Assembly: GCA_022841825.1 (NCBI GenBank)
Contig: JALHQT010000001.1
Location: 1 to 64,000 of the forward strand
Length of the DNA stretch: 64,000 nt
Direction of reading: 5' to 3'
From: Anaerolineae bacterium
GTDB lineage: Bacteria > Chloroflexota > Anaerolineae > Aggregatilineales > Phototrophicaceae
Shown: piece by piece, positions 26,759-35,770 of the stretch
Numbering within the stretch: the first letter of the stretch is position 1
Layout of the letters: each line of letters begins with the position of its first letter
Program-made: the position numbers and the translations under genes
The notes under the pieces: generated by a model
Seen by the model: the letters and a program-made list of their open reading frames with translations, nothing else
Database searches by the model: none
What the model was told of the DNA's origin: nothing

Positions 26759-27577
26759 CTATTCCGTTACATTCTCTAGTATGGCGACGACTATCGCGCC
26801 TTTGCCGACGAGCGTTGCTAACGAAGGATTATAAACGAAGATGTCGAAATGTCCCTCTAATTCACTGATCATGCGTTCATGCATCCGATGTGCAGTGTCT
26901 GCTGATAGATGATCGTGCTGGATGACAATGTGCGCGTGCTGCCCGAATTCCGCCGCGAACTCGAACAGCCGCTCAATTGCCTGAGCGCGGGTTCTCGCCT
27001 TTTCGACCGCGAGCAGACGACCTCCTTCGACCGCCACCAGCGGCTTGACGCCGAGCATCGCGCTAAAGAAAGTGTGCTGCGGACTGAGGATGCCCGCGCG
27101 AGACAACTGCTCGACATTTTCCACGTACAGCATTGTGTAGCTATGCGTGAGCAGACTGCGCAGCGAGTTTTCCAGGATGTCGAGGGTGGTTGGCTGTTGG
27201 ATCAGGGCATGTGCGCGCAAGGTCAGGAGCGCTTGAGCGGCTGAAAAGGTCTGGGAATCGAAAACGCGGATTGGGCAGGCTCCCGCCGCCAGGCGCGCGC
27301 CCGCCTGCGCCTGTTCCCAATGCCCGGAGATGTGACATGACGGCGTGATACAGAGGATGCCACTATGATCGCGCGATGCTTCGAGAAATGTCTGCGCGTA
27401 GTCCTCTGGTCGCGGCGGCAGTATCGACGCACTTCGTTCTGCTAGCCCCGCTTCGGGCGGACTGCTGTTCCGGGCACGGCTATCACTTTGGACGACCGTC
27501 ACCGACAGTTCCGGGTTGGCGAGGAGCGTGCCAGCTGCCGCACTGCTGTCGGTGACAATGTGCAGACGTGGCATCAC
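26759..27577 (-). CDS. Diverged DegV family protein (FakB-like)
   Basis: A 272-residue DegV-fold protein, clearly less conserved than its neighbour. RLHIVTDSSAA at the N-terminus, CITPSCHISGHWEQAQ, and FSAMLGVKPLVAVEGGRL match the DegV blocks, but the TS-x-P motif is altered to ILPPRPEDY and the HxGPG tail appears only as YNPSLATLVGKGA. It may bind a different acyl chain or no longer serve FakA. The ATG at 27577 overlaps the fakA stop in ATGA, showing tight coupling. Confidence 0.82.
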   Translation of the reverse strand: MMPRLHIVTDSSAAAGTLLANPELSVTVVQSDSRARNSSPPEAGLAERSASILPPRPEDYAQTFLEASRDHSGILCITPSCHISGHWEQAQAGARLAAGACPIRVFDSQTFSAAQALLTLRAHALIQQPTTLDILENSLRSLLTHSYTMLYVENVEQLSRAGILSPQHTFFSAMLGVKPLVAVEGGRLLAVEKARTRAQAIERLFEFAAEFGQHAHIVIQHDHLSADTAHRMHERMISELEGHFDIFVYNPSLATLVGKGAIVVAILENVTE

Positions 27578-29307
27578 TCGATGGCGATCATGTATGGATA
27601 GAGCGGTTGCCCGCCAAAGACGATTTCAAAGTCGAGCGCGTCATACTCTTCCGCTAGCGCTTCGGCAAGGTTGCGCGCGTCGCGCTCGGTCGAGGTATCA
27701 CCATAATAAATGGTGATACGTTCGTGGCGATCTGCATCTGCTTTGTGCAGAAGCTCGCGCGCAACTTCGGTGATGTCATCGCCGGCAACGGCGAGGACAT
27801 CGTTGATCAATCCGATGAACTGCCCCTGCTTCACCTTAAGGTCGTCGATTTCGACATCTCGCGTGGCGCGCGTGATTTCGGCAGTGACCATGTGACTGAG
27901 CATTTCCATCATCGATTTGACGGTCTCGTCCAGGCTGGCTGGAGGGTCACCGCTGATGGAATTCTGGTACTCAAACATGGCGGCGATTCCCTGCGGGATC
28001 GTGGTGCTTGCGACGACGCGGATCTGTTTGCCGCCAGGTGCCTGTTCCGCCGCATGTTTCGCAGACAATACGACATTCTTGTTATTCGGGAGGAGGATGA
28101 TCTCCGTATTGGGCAGCGCGTCGATGGCGCTGAGAAAGTCGCCCGTGCTGGGGTTCATCGTCTGCCCACCCGTGATGACATACGCTGCACCCATCTCCTC
28201 GGTGAAGATGCGCTGGATTCCTTTGCCGCTGGCGACGGTGATCACCGCGACACCCTCAACGGGGGCACCCATCACGCTGCCGGGGCTGCTGCCGCCTTCG
28301 CGCTCGGCGCGCGCCTGCACATACTGCTGGTACTGGCGGTGCATGTTTTCGACCACGATGTCGTCAATATCTGCACCGCTCTCAATAGCGTAATTGAGCG
28401 GTATGCCGGGGTTATGGACATGGACATGGACTTTGATCAGGTTGCTATCGCCGACCACGAGCGTTGACCAGCCCATTGCCTGGATGTCTTCGCGGACTTT
28501 GTCGATGTTCATGTTTTCGCCATACATCAGGAACTGCACGTCGTAGCCATAGCCCTCATCATCTTCTGGGACGAGCGCGTCTTCCCACGCCTCACCTTCC
28601 TGAATAACCGCTGCTGCGGGTGTGTTGACGACGATTGGCGTCACAGGCGCACTGACATCCTTGCCGCACAACGCGCGCAGCATGCCCTCGAAGATAAAGA
28701 CCAGCCCCTGCCCGCCCGAGTCTACGACACCGGCTTTCTTGAGCAGCGGCAGTTTTTCGGGAGTCCGGCGCAGGGAGGTGCGACCAGCATAGAGCATGGT
28801 TTTGAGCATGGCGACCAGGTCTTTTTCGTGCTCGGCGCGCGTCAGAACGGCGTCTTTGATCTCGCGCGCAACCGTCAGGATTGTGCCTTCGACCGGCTTT
28901 TCGACCGCGCGATACGCCATCTCGACTGCCGCGATGCAGGCTTGTGCGAGCAGTGGTGCCGTCAGCGTTTCGTGTCCTTCCAGCGCCTTCGCCGCCCCTG
29001 CCCAAATCTGGGAGAGGATAACGCCGCTGTTGCCACGCGCATTGCGCAGCGCGCCATCCGCGAAGACGCGCGCCAATTTGCCGACATGCTGCTCTTCAAC
29101 GTTGGCTATCTGGCTCCAGGCACCGCGCATCGTCAGGAGCATGTTGGTGCCTGTATCGCCATCCGGAACCGGGAAGACGTTCAGTTGATTGACTCTGTCC
29201 TTGTTGCGTTCCAACCATAGCACGCCGCCGACCGCCAGGCGTTTGAGCAGGTATCCATCACAAACGGTATTGCCGCTTTCGCGGAACATCGCGCGTGTAA
29301 TTGTCAT
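27574..29307 (-). CDS. fakA: Fatty acid kinase catalytic subunit FakA (DAK2 domain protein)
   Basis: A 577-residue DhaL/DAK2-domain kinase. FakA phosphorylates fatty acids held by FakB to acyl-phosphates that enter phospholipid synthesis through PlsX/PlsY. The ATP/Mg site is seen as NVFPVPDGDTGTNMLLT, and ALRNARGNSGVILSQIWAG is the second DhaL block. The central and C-terminal domains (about 210-577) are as in FakA, including ITGGQTMNPSTGDFL. It is followed directly by two DegV genes, which supports this function. GAGG precedes the ATG at 29307. Confidence 0.93.
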   Translation of the reverse strand: MTITRAMFRESGNTVCDGYLLKRLAVGGVLWLERNKDRVNQLNVFPVPDGDTGTNMLLTMRGAWSQIANVEEQHVGKLARVFADGALRNARGNSGVILSQIWAGAAKALEGHETLTAPLLAQACIAAVEMAYRAVEKPVEGTILTVAREIKDAVLTRAEHEKDLVAMLKTMLYAGRTSLRRTPEKLPLLKKAGVVDSGGQGLVFIFEGMLRALCGKDVSAPVTPIVVNTPAAAVIQEGEAWEDALVPEDDEGYGYDVQFLMYGENMNIDKVREDIQAMGWSTLVVGDSNLIKVHVHVHNPGIPLNYAIESGADIDDIVVENMHRQYQQYVQARAEREGGSSPGSVMGAPVEGVAVITVASGKGIQRIFTEEMGAAYVITGGQTMNPSTGDFLSAIDALPNTEIILLPNNKNVVLSAKHAAEQAPGGKQIRVVASTTIPQGIAAMFEYQNSISGDPPASLDETVKSMMEMLSHMVTAEITRATRDVEIDDLKVKQGQFIGLINDVLAVAGDDITEVARELLHKADADRHERITIYYGDTSTERDARNLAEALAEEYDALDFEIVFGGQPLYPYMIAIE

Positions 29308-29345
29308 TGCAAAAGACCTCGACTCTTGTACTTCCTGAACACTAT

Positions 29346-30017
29346 CTATTTCCCTAAAGCGGCGTTTCTAAGCCGCGCAATACCTTCCTGGACACTGTAC
29401 TGGCTGTTGTAAACCGCCGAGCCACCCACGAGCATATTCGCACCAGCTTCGACAGCGGCGGCTGCGGTCGACTCGTTGATCCCGCCATCAACCATCAGGT
29501 CTGTAGGAAGCTGCATTCTGCGAAGCAGCGCGCGCGTCTGGCGTATCTTATCCAGCGTTTGGGGGATGAGGGACTGCCCGCCGAAACCCGGATTGACCGT
29601 CATGATGAGGATAACATCGACCAGTGAGAGGATTTCCGTAAGGACGCCGACAGGAGTGTGGGGATTTATGGCTATTCCTGCGCGGCAGCCAAGCGCTTTG
29701 ATCTGTGTGAGGGTGCGGTGGATGTGGAAGCCCGTTTCCCAATGAATATGGATCGTGGCGGCACCCGCTTTGGCGAACGCCGAAAGCATGTTCTCTGGTT
29801 CAACCATCATTAGGTGAACGTCCAGCGGCAGGGTTGTGGCGCGCCGCGCCGCTTCAACCACCAGGGGTCCCATCGAAATGTTCGGCACGAAGCGCCCATC
29901 CATCACATCGATATGAATGTAATCAGCTCCGCCTGCTTCTGCGTCGGAAAGCTGCTGCCCCAGTCGAGTGAAATCCGCTGACAGGATTGATGGACCAATG
30001 TGGATGGTTTCCGACAA
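29346..30017 (-). CDS. rpe: Ribulose-phosphate 3-epimerase
   Basis: A 223-residue TIM-barrel enzyme interconverting ribulose 5-phosphate and xylulose 5-phosphate in the pentose phosphate pathway. The family motifs are GPSILSADFTRLGQQL, HIDVMDGRFVPNISMGP, LDVHLMMVEPE, MTVNPGFGGQ and VDGGINESTAA, covering both metal-ligand histidines and aspartates. The start is TTG at 30017, giving the typical length. It is the first gene of a minus-strand unit running to comEC; 38 bases separate it from fakA. Confidence 0.96.
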   Translation of the reverse strand: MSETIHIGPSILSADFTRLGQQLSDAEAGGADYIHIDVMDGRFVPNISMGPLVVEAARRATTLPLDVHLMMVEPENMLSAFAKAGAATIHIHWETGFHIHRTLTQIKALGCRAGIAINPHTPVGVLTEILSLVDVILIMTVNPGFGGQSLIPQTLDKIRQTRALLRRMQLPTDLMVDGGINESTAAAAVEAGANMLVGGSAVYNSQYSVQEGIARLRNAALGK

Positions 30018-30066
30018 CGCGCGTACACCTTATGCCAGGATGCTGACAATTACCAGTCGGGCGGTA

Positions 30067-30094
30067 TTGTATTGTCTCTTCAGACAATTGTCGA
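30067..30094 (-). promoter_or_regulatory. Promoter of rpe with an inverted repeat in its spacer
   Basis: On the minus strand TCGACA (30094-30089, five of six) and TACAAT (30072-30067, five of six) are 16 bases apart. The spacer is nearly filled by a perfect 7-bp inverted repeat, ATTGTCT-CTTC-AGACAAT (30071-30088, plus-strand reading), which could be an operator. A DNA-bound protein there would block polymerase. The predicted transcript starts near 30060. Confidence 0.5.
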
Positions 30095-30181
30095 ACATCA
30101 GAATAGTGCCGCCCGCGAGATAAACACTCTTCTACAATTTAGAACAGAGTTGGCGCGGCAGAGTTGCGCAGGGGGGCGAGT

Positions 30182-30210
30182 TTCTGAAATGGGAGTACCA
30201 CGAGTATACT
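30182..30210 (+). promoter_or_regulatory. Candidate promoter of the hydrolase-ligase gene
   Basis: TATACT (30205-30210, five of six) is a good -10; TTCTGA (30182-30187, three of six) is a weak -35 at 17 bases. The transcript would start about 30 bases before the GTG at 30249, and GAGGG at about 30237 is the ribosome site. Confidence 0.4.
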
Positions 30211-30248
30211 TCGCGTGAGAATAGCTTTGAAGTGATGAGGGATTTATT

Positions 30249-32726
30249 GTGGAAGTTGATCTTGAACTCTATCGTGAAGAACTTACAGTCGAAGAAGACC
30301 CGCCTGTTCGCCTGAGCTATATCGAGGTCGTGCCGGAAATCCCAATCGGTACGATGGTCTTTGTCCATGGTTACGGCGGTTATGCAAAACAGTGGCAGTA
30401 CCAGCTCAAAGCCTTCTCAGACCATTATCGCGTGATCGCCTACGATTTGCGCGGTCATGGGCGCTCCGATGCTCCATACAGCCGTTATACGATGGACGAG
30501 ATGCAGGCGGATTTGGATACTCTGCTTGCGAAGCTCGAAGTTAAGCTGCCGATCATCCTGCTGGGGCATTCATTCGGCGGGGCAGTCGTGACCGAGTTCG
30601 CGCATCGTCGCCCGGACGCAGTGTCACGGCTGGTACTGGTGGCGACCACCGGGGAATACTCCCTGTTTCCGGCAGCGGCGGCGGCGCTGCGACTGCCGCT
30701 GGCGGTGCTGCGTCCTATAAGGCGTATGGTGCGTAAGCAGCTCGCCGCAGAGGCGCACGCGCTGAAATTTCTTTATCGCAACACGATGCGGAAGTGGAAC
30801 GGCTGGGACAAGTTTCCCGAACTCAAGATGCCCGTGCTGGTGATTCGTGGCGAGCGCGACCAGGTTTATCCGACGGCGGCATTCGAGCAGGTCGCGCGCG
30901 TCATACCGGATGCAGAGGATGTCAATATCGGCGTTTCCAGTCATCTCGTACCGTTGGAACGGGCGGACGCGGTCAATCGTGCTGTTGAGCGCTTTGTTGG
31001 GACTATTGAGGGCGAGGCATCGTGGCGTAACCAGCGTGGACGCCTGGCACTGGCGTTCGACCGTCCCTGGCTGAAGCACTATGACCAGGGCGTTCCGACG
31101 ACGCTGGGTCTGCCGAACCGTGCCTTGCATCGCCTGCTGCACAGTGCTGTGCGCAATTACGGGGCGCGTCCTGCGATCACGTTTTACGGCAATACGATGT
31201 CCTATCGCGATCTGGATGACGAGGTGAATCGCCTGTCCAACGCGCTGCGCTCGCTCGGCGTAGAACGGGGTCGGCGTGTGATGATCCTGCTGCCGAACAG
31301 CCCGCAGTTCATTGTCGCTTACTACGCAGTGTTGAAGGCGGGTGGGGTGGTTGTCTCAACCAGTCCGGTGAACACGCGCGACGAACTCCTGCGCCAGGTG
31401 ACGGATAGCGACGCGGATGTCCTGATCACGCTGACGCTCTACAGCGCCACCGCGCGTGAGATCAAGCAGCGTTCCCAGCTTCGCGCCGTCATTTTTGCCA
31501 ACATCAAGGACTATATGGGGCGCGCGGCGAAAGCCGCCTTCACGGTGACTCGCGAGGTGCGTGAGGGACATTTGCTCGCCGACGGCGTGGGTCAGGGGGA
31601 ATACCTGTGGACACAACTGTTATACGCGCACCCGTCTTCGCGCCCGCAGATCGAAGTGAGCGCGGATATGCTGGCGATCATCCAGTATACAGGGGGCACG
31701 ACGGATAAGCCGAAGGGCGTGATGTTGAGTCATCGTGCAGTGCTGGCAAACGCATTGCAAACGCTGCACTGGATTGGATCACTAAGAGAAGGGCGCGAAG
31801 TTGTGCTGGGTGTACTGCCGTTCTCGCACTCCTATGGTATGACGGCGGCGATGAATGTGTCGATTGCCTTGGGCGCGCGCCTGGTTGTCCTGCCAACATT
31901 CCGCACTGAAGAGGTCTTGCAGACCATCCAAAAAGAGAAACCGACCTTGTTCCCCGGCGTGCCAACCATGTACATGGCGATCAATCAGTTTCCGAATGTG
32001 CGCAAGTACGGTATTCGCAGCATCAAAGCGTGTATCAGCGGGGCGGCACCGCTGCCTGTCGAGGTGGCGGAGGCGTTCGAGAAGTTGACGAAAGGACGCC
32101 TGGTCGAAGGCTATGGGCAGACGGAAGCGGCGCCCGTGACGCACGCAAATCCGATGGATGGGACCCGCAAGGTGGGCAGCATCGGCATTCCGCTGCCCAA
32201 TACGGATGCCAGAATCGTCGATCTGGTGACGGGAGAGACGCTGCCACCGGGGCAGATCGGCGAGCTTGCGGTGCGGGGTCCCCAGGTGATGGATGGGTAC
32301 TGGCGAAATCCTGAGGCAACTGAGCAGGCGTTAGGCGCCGACGGTTGGCTGATGACGGGAGACATCGCGCGTATGGACGAGGATGGCTACTTCCAGATCA
32401 TCAGCCGTAAGAAAGAGATGATCCTGGCGGGAAAATACCAGGTTTACCCTCGTGATGTCGAGGAAGTGCTGTATGAGCATCCTGGTGTGAAAGAAGTCGC
32501 GGTTGTCGGGCTGGCGCAGGCGGGCACGGAGGGGCAGCGAATCAAGGCATATATCGTGCCGCGTTCGGGAACCCGCTTGAGCAAAGATGAGCTGTTGGCG
32601 CTCTGCAAGCGCCGCCTGAAGGAATACGCGGTGCCCTGGGAGATCGAGTTTCGTGAGGAACTGCCGAAGAGCTTCGTCGGGAAGGTGCTACGACGACTAC
32701 TTATGGAGGAGCCGGAGGAACGTTGA
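30249..32726 (+). CDS. Fused alpha/beta hydrolase and acyl-CoA synthetase
   Basis: An 825-residue two-domain protein. Residues 1-260 form an alpha/beta hydrolase: oxyanion HGYGG, nucleophile elbow LLGHSFGG (Ser108), acid in VIRGERDQVYP and a late histidine in VSSHLVPLE. Residues 275-825 form an AMP-binding acyl-CoA ligase: QYTGGTTDKPKGVML is the phosphate loop, EGYGQTEAAPV the adenylate motif, and LMTGDIARMDEDGYF and GKVLRR the C-terminal motifs. The fusion suggests that an ester or thioester is hydrolysed and the released fatty acid is activated to acyl-CoA. The GTG start at 30249 follows GAGGG. It is divergent from the rpe-fakA unit. Confidence 0.88.
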   Translation: MEVDLELYREELTVEEDPPVRLSYIEVVPEIPIGTMVFVHGYGGYAKQWQYQLKAFSDHYRVIAYDLRGHGRSDAPYSRYTMDEMQADLDTLLAKLEVKLPIILLGHSFGGAVVTEFAHRRPDAVSRLVLVATTGEYSLFPAAAAALRLPLAVLRPIRRMVRKQLAAEAHALKFLYRNTMRKWNGWDKFPELKMPVLVIRGERDQVYPTAAFEQVARVIPDAEDVNIGVSSHLVPLERADAVNRAVERFVGTIEGEASWRNQRGRLALAFDRPWLKHYDQGVPTTLGLPNRALHRLLHSAVRNYGARPAITFYGNTMSYRDLDDEVNRLSNALRSLGVERGRRVMILLPNSPQFIVAYYAVLKAGGVVVSTSPVNTRDELLRQVTDSDADVLITLTLYSATAREIKQRSQLRAVIFANIKDYMGRAAKAAFTVTREVREGHLLADGVGQGEYLWTQLLYAHPSSRPQIEVSADMLAIIQYTGGTTDKPKGVMLSHRAVLANALQTLHWIGSLREGREVVLGVLPFSHSYGMTAAMNVSIALGARLVVLPTFRTEEVLQTIQKEKPTLFPGVPTMYMAINQFPNVRKYGIRSIKACISGAAPLPVEVAEAFEKLTKGRLVEGYGQTEAAPVTHANPMDGTRKVGSIGIPLPNTDARIVDLVTGETLPPGQIGELAVRGPQVMDGYWRNPEATEQALGADGWLMTGDIARMDEDGYFQIISRKKEMILAGKYQVYPRDVEEVLYEHPGVKEVAVVGLAQAGTEGQRIKAYIVPRSGTRLSKDELLALCKRRLKEYAVPWEIEFREELPKSFVGKVLRRLLMEEPEER

Positions 32727-32756
32727 GGAGTGCTCACGCAGAACACTCCTCAGTTT
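32724..32756 (+). terminator. Intrinsic terminator after the hydrolase-ligase gene
   Basis: A perfect 9-bp inverted repeat, TGAGGAGTG (32724-32732) and CACTCCTCA (32744-32752), encloses 11 bases and is followed by GTTTCTGTT. The stop codon of the gene is the first three bases of the stem. On the minus strand no U-tract follows, so it serves the plus-strand gene. Confidence 0.7.
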
Positions 32757-32763
32757 CTGTTCG

Positions 32764-33792
32764 TTACGCGAAGCTCTTCATGACTTCGGCGAGCGTTTGC
32801 GCGGACGGGCGCAGCGCCTCGTCGCCAAGATGCGCCAGCGGCGTCTCGACCAGCTCCATCGTCTCGCCAAGCGTCGGACGCGGCTCTTCGTAGTAGATGA
32901 GTCCGGTCAGGAAGAGCGACTCGCGCTGTCCTTTCTCAAGGAGATTGATCGCCTGCTCGCGGCTGCGCGGGTCGTGATTGTTATCAATCGCCTTCAGCTT
33001 GATGTAAGAACCATCATGCATCTTGACGCTGATCGTGCCTTCATAGTCGCCTTCGACGGTGATTTCGTCTTTGGCGGGAACGTAGCCCTTCGGCATGTAT
33101 TCGATGCTGTGCAGCGGGATTTCGTTTTCCTTGCCGTAGTCGTAGCCCTTGGTTGAATCCGGGGCGTTGTTGAATGTCACGCACGGGCTGATGATGTCGA
33201 GGACGGCGGTGCCGCGATGGGCGACTGCTGCCTTGATCAGTGTTTGCACCTGTTTGGCATCACCACTGAAACTGCGCGCGACGAACGTGCAGCCGCCGAC
33301 GATGGCTTCCAGGCACAGATCAATCGGCGGAAGATCATTGATGCCGTAGTACTTCAGCTTTGCGCCTTCGTCACTTGTTGCGCTGAACTGACCCTTGGTC
33401 AAGCCGTACACACCATTGTTTTCGATGATGTAGACAATCGGAACATTGCGGCGGATCAGGTGCTTATACTGCCCGAAGCCGATGCTGCCGGTGTCGCCGT
33501 CGCCGCTGACGCCGATGGCAGTCAGATTGCTGTTGGCGAGTGTCGCGCCAGTTGCCACGGACGGCATACGACCATGAACCGCGTTGAAGCCATGCGAGCC
33601 GCGCAGGAAGTAGGCGGGCGTCTTGCTGGAGCAGCCAATCCCGCTGAACTTGATGACTTGCGTCATGTTGAGGTTCAGATCATACGCTGCGCTGATGATC
33701 TGGTTTGAGATCGAGTCGTGACCGCATCCGGGGCAGAGGGTGCTTTGCGCACCCTTGTAGTCGGCGCGTTCCAAACCAATTGCGTTTGCCAT
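32764..33792 (-). CDS. korB: 2-oxoacid:ferredoxin oxidoreductase beta subunit
   Basis: A 342-residue TPP- and 4Fe4S-binding subunit. Cluster cysteines are in STLCPGCGHD and SGIGCSSKTP, with a later one in SPCVTF. The TPP motif begins GVSGDGDTGSIGFG and ends at ENNGVYGLTKGQ. With the adjacent alpha subunit it oxidises a 2-oxoacid to the acyl-CoA and reduces ferredoxin; 2-oxoglutarate (KorAB) is the best guess, pyruvate or branched substrates are possible. It follows korA by two bases. With acnA in the same window it fits a ferredoxin-linked TCA cycle. Confidence 0.9.
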   Translation of the reverse strand: MANAIGLERADYKGAQSTLCPGCGHDSISNQIISAAYDLNLNMTQVIKFSGIGCSSKTPAYFLRGSHGFNAVHGRMPSVATGATLANSNLTAIGVSGDGDTGSIGFGQYKHLIRRNVPIVYIIENNGVYGLTKGQFSATSDEGAKLKYYGINDLPPIDLCLEAIVGGCTFVARSFSGDAKQVQTLIKAAVAHRGTAVLDIISPCVTFNNAPDSTKGYDYGKENEIPLHSIEYMPKGYVPAKDEITVEGDYEGTISVKMHDGSYIKLKAIDNNHDPRSREQAINLLEKGQRESLFLTGLIYYEEPRPTLGETMELVETPLAHLGDEALRPSAQTLAEVMKSFA

Positions 33793-33794
33793 GA

Positions 33795-35642
33795 TTAGTG
33801 GGTCTCCCGCTTCGTAATTTCGCTAACGATCCAGTGTGCTGTCATGGGAAGGGTGTCGCCCAGGGCGAGGCTGGTCATGTGCTGCGTGCTCTTGTCGGTT
33901 TCCATACGGACGAGCTGCGCAAGCTGTCCATCGAAGTTGTTCTCCAGGACATAGACGCGGTTGTGAGTCTGGATGAATTCATGGACTGAGTCCGCCAGCG
34001 GCAGCGCGCGTACACGCATGTAGTTGGTCTGGATACCCTGCGCTGCGAGGATATTGCGCGCTTCAACAATCGCCGGGTCGTTCGAGCCAAAGCTGAGGAT
34101 GCCGATGGTTTTGTCCTTGTCCCAGTCCGTGACGGGCTGGGGCAGTTGGTTGCGGGTGCTGTTGATCTTGTCCGTGATTCGCCCAAGACCCTTCATCCAG
34201 TCGTCGCCGCGTTCGCTGTACGTGCCCATGTCGGTATGACCCGTGCCGCGCGTGAAGTACGCCGCACGCGTGTGATCGACACCGGGGATCGTGCGGTAGG
34301 TGATGCCATCGCCGTCGTAGTCACGGTAGCGATACCATTCGCCACCATGAGATTCCATGAAGGCTTCCAGTTTTTCTTTGTTCGTCAGCACTTTACCGCG
34401 ATTGAGCGGCTGATCGGGATAGCTGAACTGGTCGCTCATCCAGATATTCATGCCCAGGTCGAGGTCACTCATGACAAAGACTGGGGTCTGGAATTGCTCG
34501 GCGATGTCGAAACCGCGCCAACCGAACTCGAAGCACTCTTCGACGCTGCCGGGCAGCAGTACGATTTGACGGGTATCGCCGTGTCCGAGGATATGGATGA
34601 ACAGCAGGTCGCCCTGGCTGGTGCGGGTTGGCAGCCCCGTGCTGGGACCCATGCGTGTGATGTCCCAGATGACACATGGGATTTCCGCATAGTAGGCAAG
34701 CCCAGTGAATTCCGCCATCAGGCTGATGCCGGGACCGCTGGTTGAAGTCAGGGCACGCGCGCCTGCCCATCCTGCGCCGATAATCATGCCGATTGCCGAC
34801 AGCTCATCTTCTGCCTGGACGATGGCGACCGTGTCTTTGCCGGTCACAGGGTCCTTGCGGATATGCTTGTGGTCGAGGATGCCGTCGATCATGCTCGTGG
34901 ATGGGGTGATCGGGTACCACGCAGCAATCGTGATGCCGCCGAAGAGCGCACCGAGCGCGGCTGCCTCATTGCCTGTGATGAGGATTTTGCCTTCGGTCAG
35001 GTTGAGCGTCTCAAAGCGGAAGGGATCAGCCTTGGTCACGTTGGCGCTTGCCCAGTCGTAGGCGTTCTGAATGACGCCGAAGTTCATCGCGGTGGGCTTC
35101 TCTTTGCCATTGAAGGTGTCGAGCAGCGCTTTGCGCACGATGTCGAGTGGCATGTTGAACAGATACGCGCACACGCCTACGTAGACCATGTTCGAGATGC
35201 GGTCGCGGAATTCCGACGGGATTTCGGACTTGGCGACAGTCTCTTTCACGGGAATTTCGTAATAGGTGATGTCCGGGCGGCTTTGCCCCCACTTCCAGTC
35301 GGCGGGGATGATGCAGACGCCGCCGCTGGGCAGGTTCGCGATGTCTTCGGCGGCGGTGTCCTGGTTCATCACAACGCCGATCTCGGTGGTTTCGCGCCGG
35401 GCGATGTAGCTGTCTTTGCTGGCGCGGATGGTGTACCACGTCGGCAAGCCCTTGATGTTGGATGGGAACAGGTTCTTGGCGCTGACCGGTATGCCCATGC
35501 GGAACAGCGAACGAATGAGGACTTCGTTCGAGGTCTGGCTGCCTGAACCATTCTTCGTGGCAACCATCAGTGCAAAGTCGTTCACGACTGCTTGCATAGA
35601 TTGTTGGGTTTGGAGTTCAGGTTGTATGTTCAATGCGCACAT
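33795..35642 (-). CDS. korA: 2-oxoacid:ferredoxin oxidoreductase alpha subunit (gamma-alpha fusion)
   Basis: A 615-residue fused subunit. Residues 15-195 are the gamma domain (NDFALMVATKNGSGSQTSNE). Residues 215-600 are the alpha/pyrimidine domain with GNEAAALGALFGG and AAWYPITPSTSMIDGI, the YPITPS motif being diagnostic. The stretch RMGPSTGLPTRTSQGD is the conserved substrate loop. No extra ferredoxin-like domain is present, so an external ferredoxin is needed. GGAG lies nine bases before the ATG at 35642. It heads a two-gene operon just downstream of a GntR regulator on the same strand. Confidence 0.92.
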   Translation of the reverse strand: MCALNIQPELQTQQSMQAVVNDFALMVATKNGSGSQTSNEVLIRSLFRMGIPVSAKNLFPSNIKGLPTWYTIRASKDSYIARRETTEIGVVMNQDTAAEDIANLPSGGVCIIPADWKWGQSRPDITYYEIPVKETVAKSEIPSEFRDRISNMVYVGVCAYLFNMPLDIVRKALLDTFNGKEKPTAMNFGVIQNAYDWASANVTKADPFRFETLNLTEGKILITGNEAAALGALFGGITIAAWYPITPSTSMIDGILDHKHIRKDPVTGKDTVAIVQAEDELSAIGMIIGAGWAGARALTSTSGPGISLMAEFTGLAYYAEIPCVIWDITRMGPSTGLPTRTSQGDLLFIHILGHGDTRQIVLLPGSVEECFEFGWRGFDIAEQFQTPVFVMSDLDLGMNIWMSDQFSYPDQPLNRGKVLTNKEKLEAFMESHGGEWYRYRDYDGDGITYRTIPGVDHTRAAYFTRGTGHTDMGTYSERGDDWMKGLGRITDKINSTRNQLPQPVTDWDKDKTIGILSFGSNDPAIVEARNILAAQGIQTNYMRVRALPLADSVHEFIQTHNRVYVLENNFDGQLAQLVRMETDKSTQHMTSLALGDTLPMTAHWIVSEITKRETH

Positions 35643-35676
35643 TCGGGATTTCTCCAGCTTTCCATTTCTCTTTAAG

Positions 35677-35693
35677 CCGACACTTCGTGTCGG
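35677..35693. repeat. Short perfect hairpin in the korA leader
   Basis: CCGACAC (35677-35683) and GTGTCGG (35687-35693) form a 7-bp stem with a 3-nt loop. It lies 35 bases upstream of korA and about 80 bases after gntR. No U-tract follows on the minus strand (CTTAAAG), so it is either an operator or a leader RNA hairpin and not an obvious terminator. Confidence 0.4.
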
Positions 35694-35770
35694 AAGGTAC
35701 CGATAGGGAATGAGCGAACGTCAGATAACAACGAAGCGGAAAGTCTCCTTTCACAATGGGATCTGTTTTT

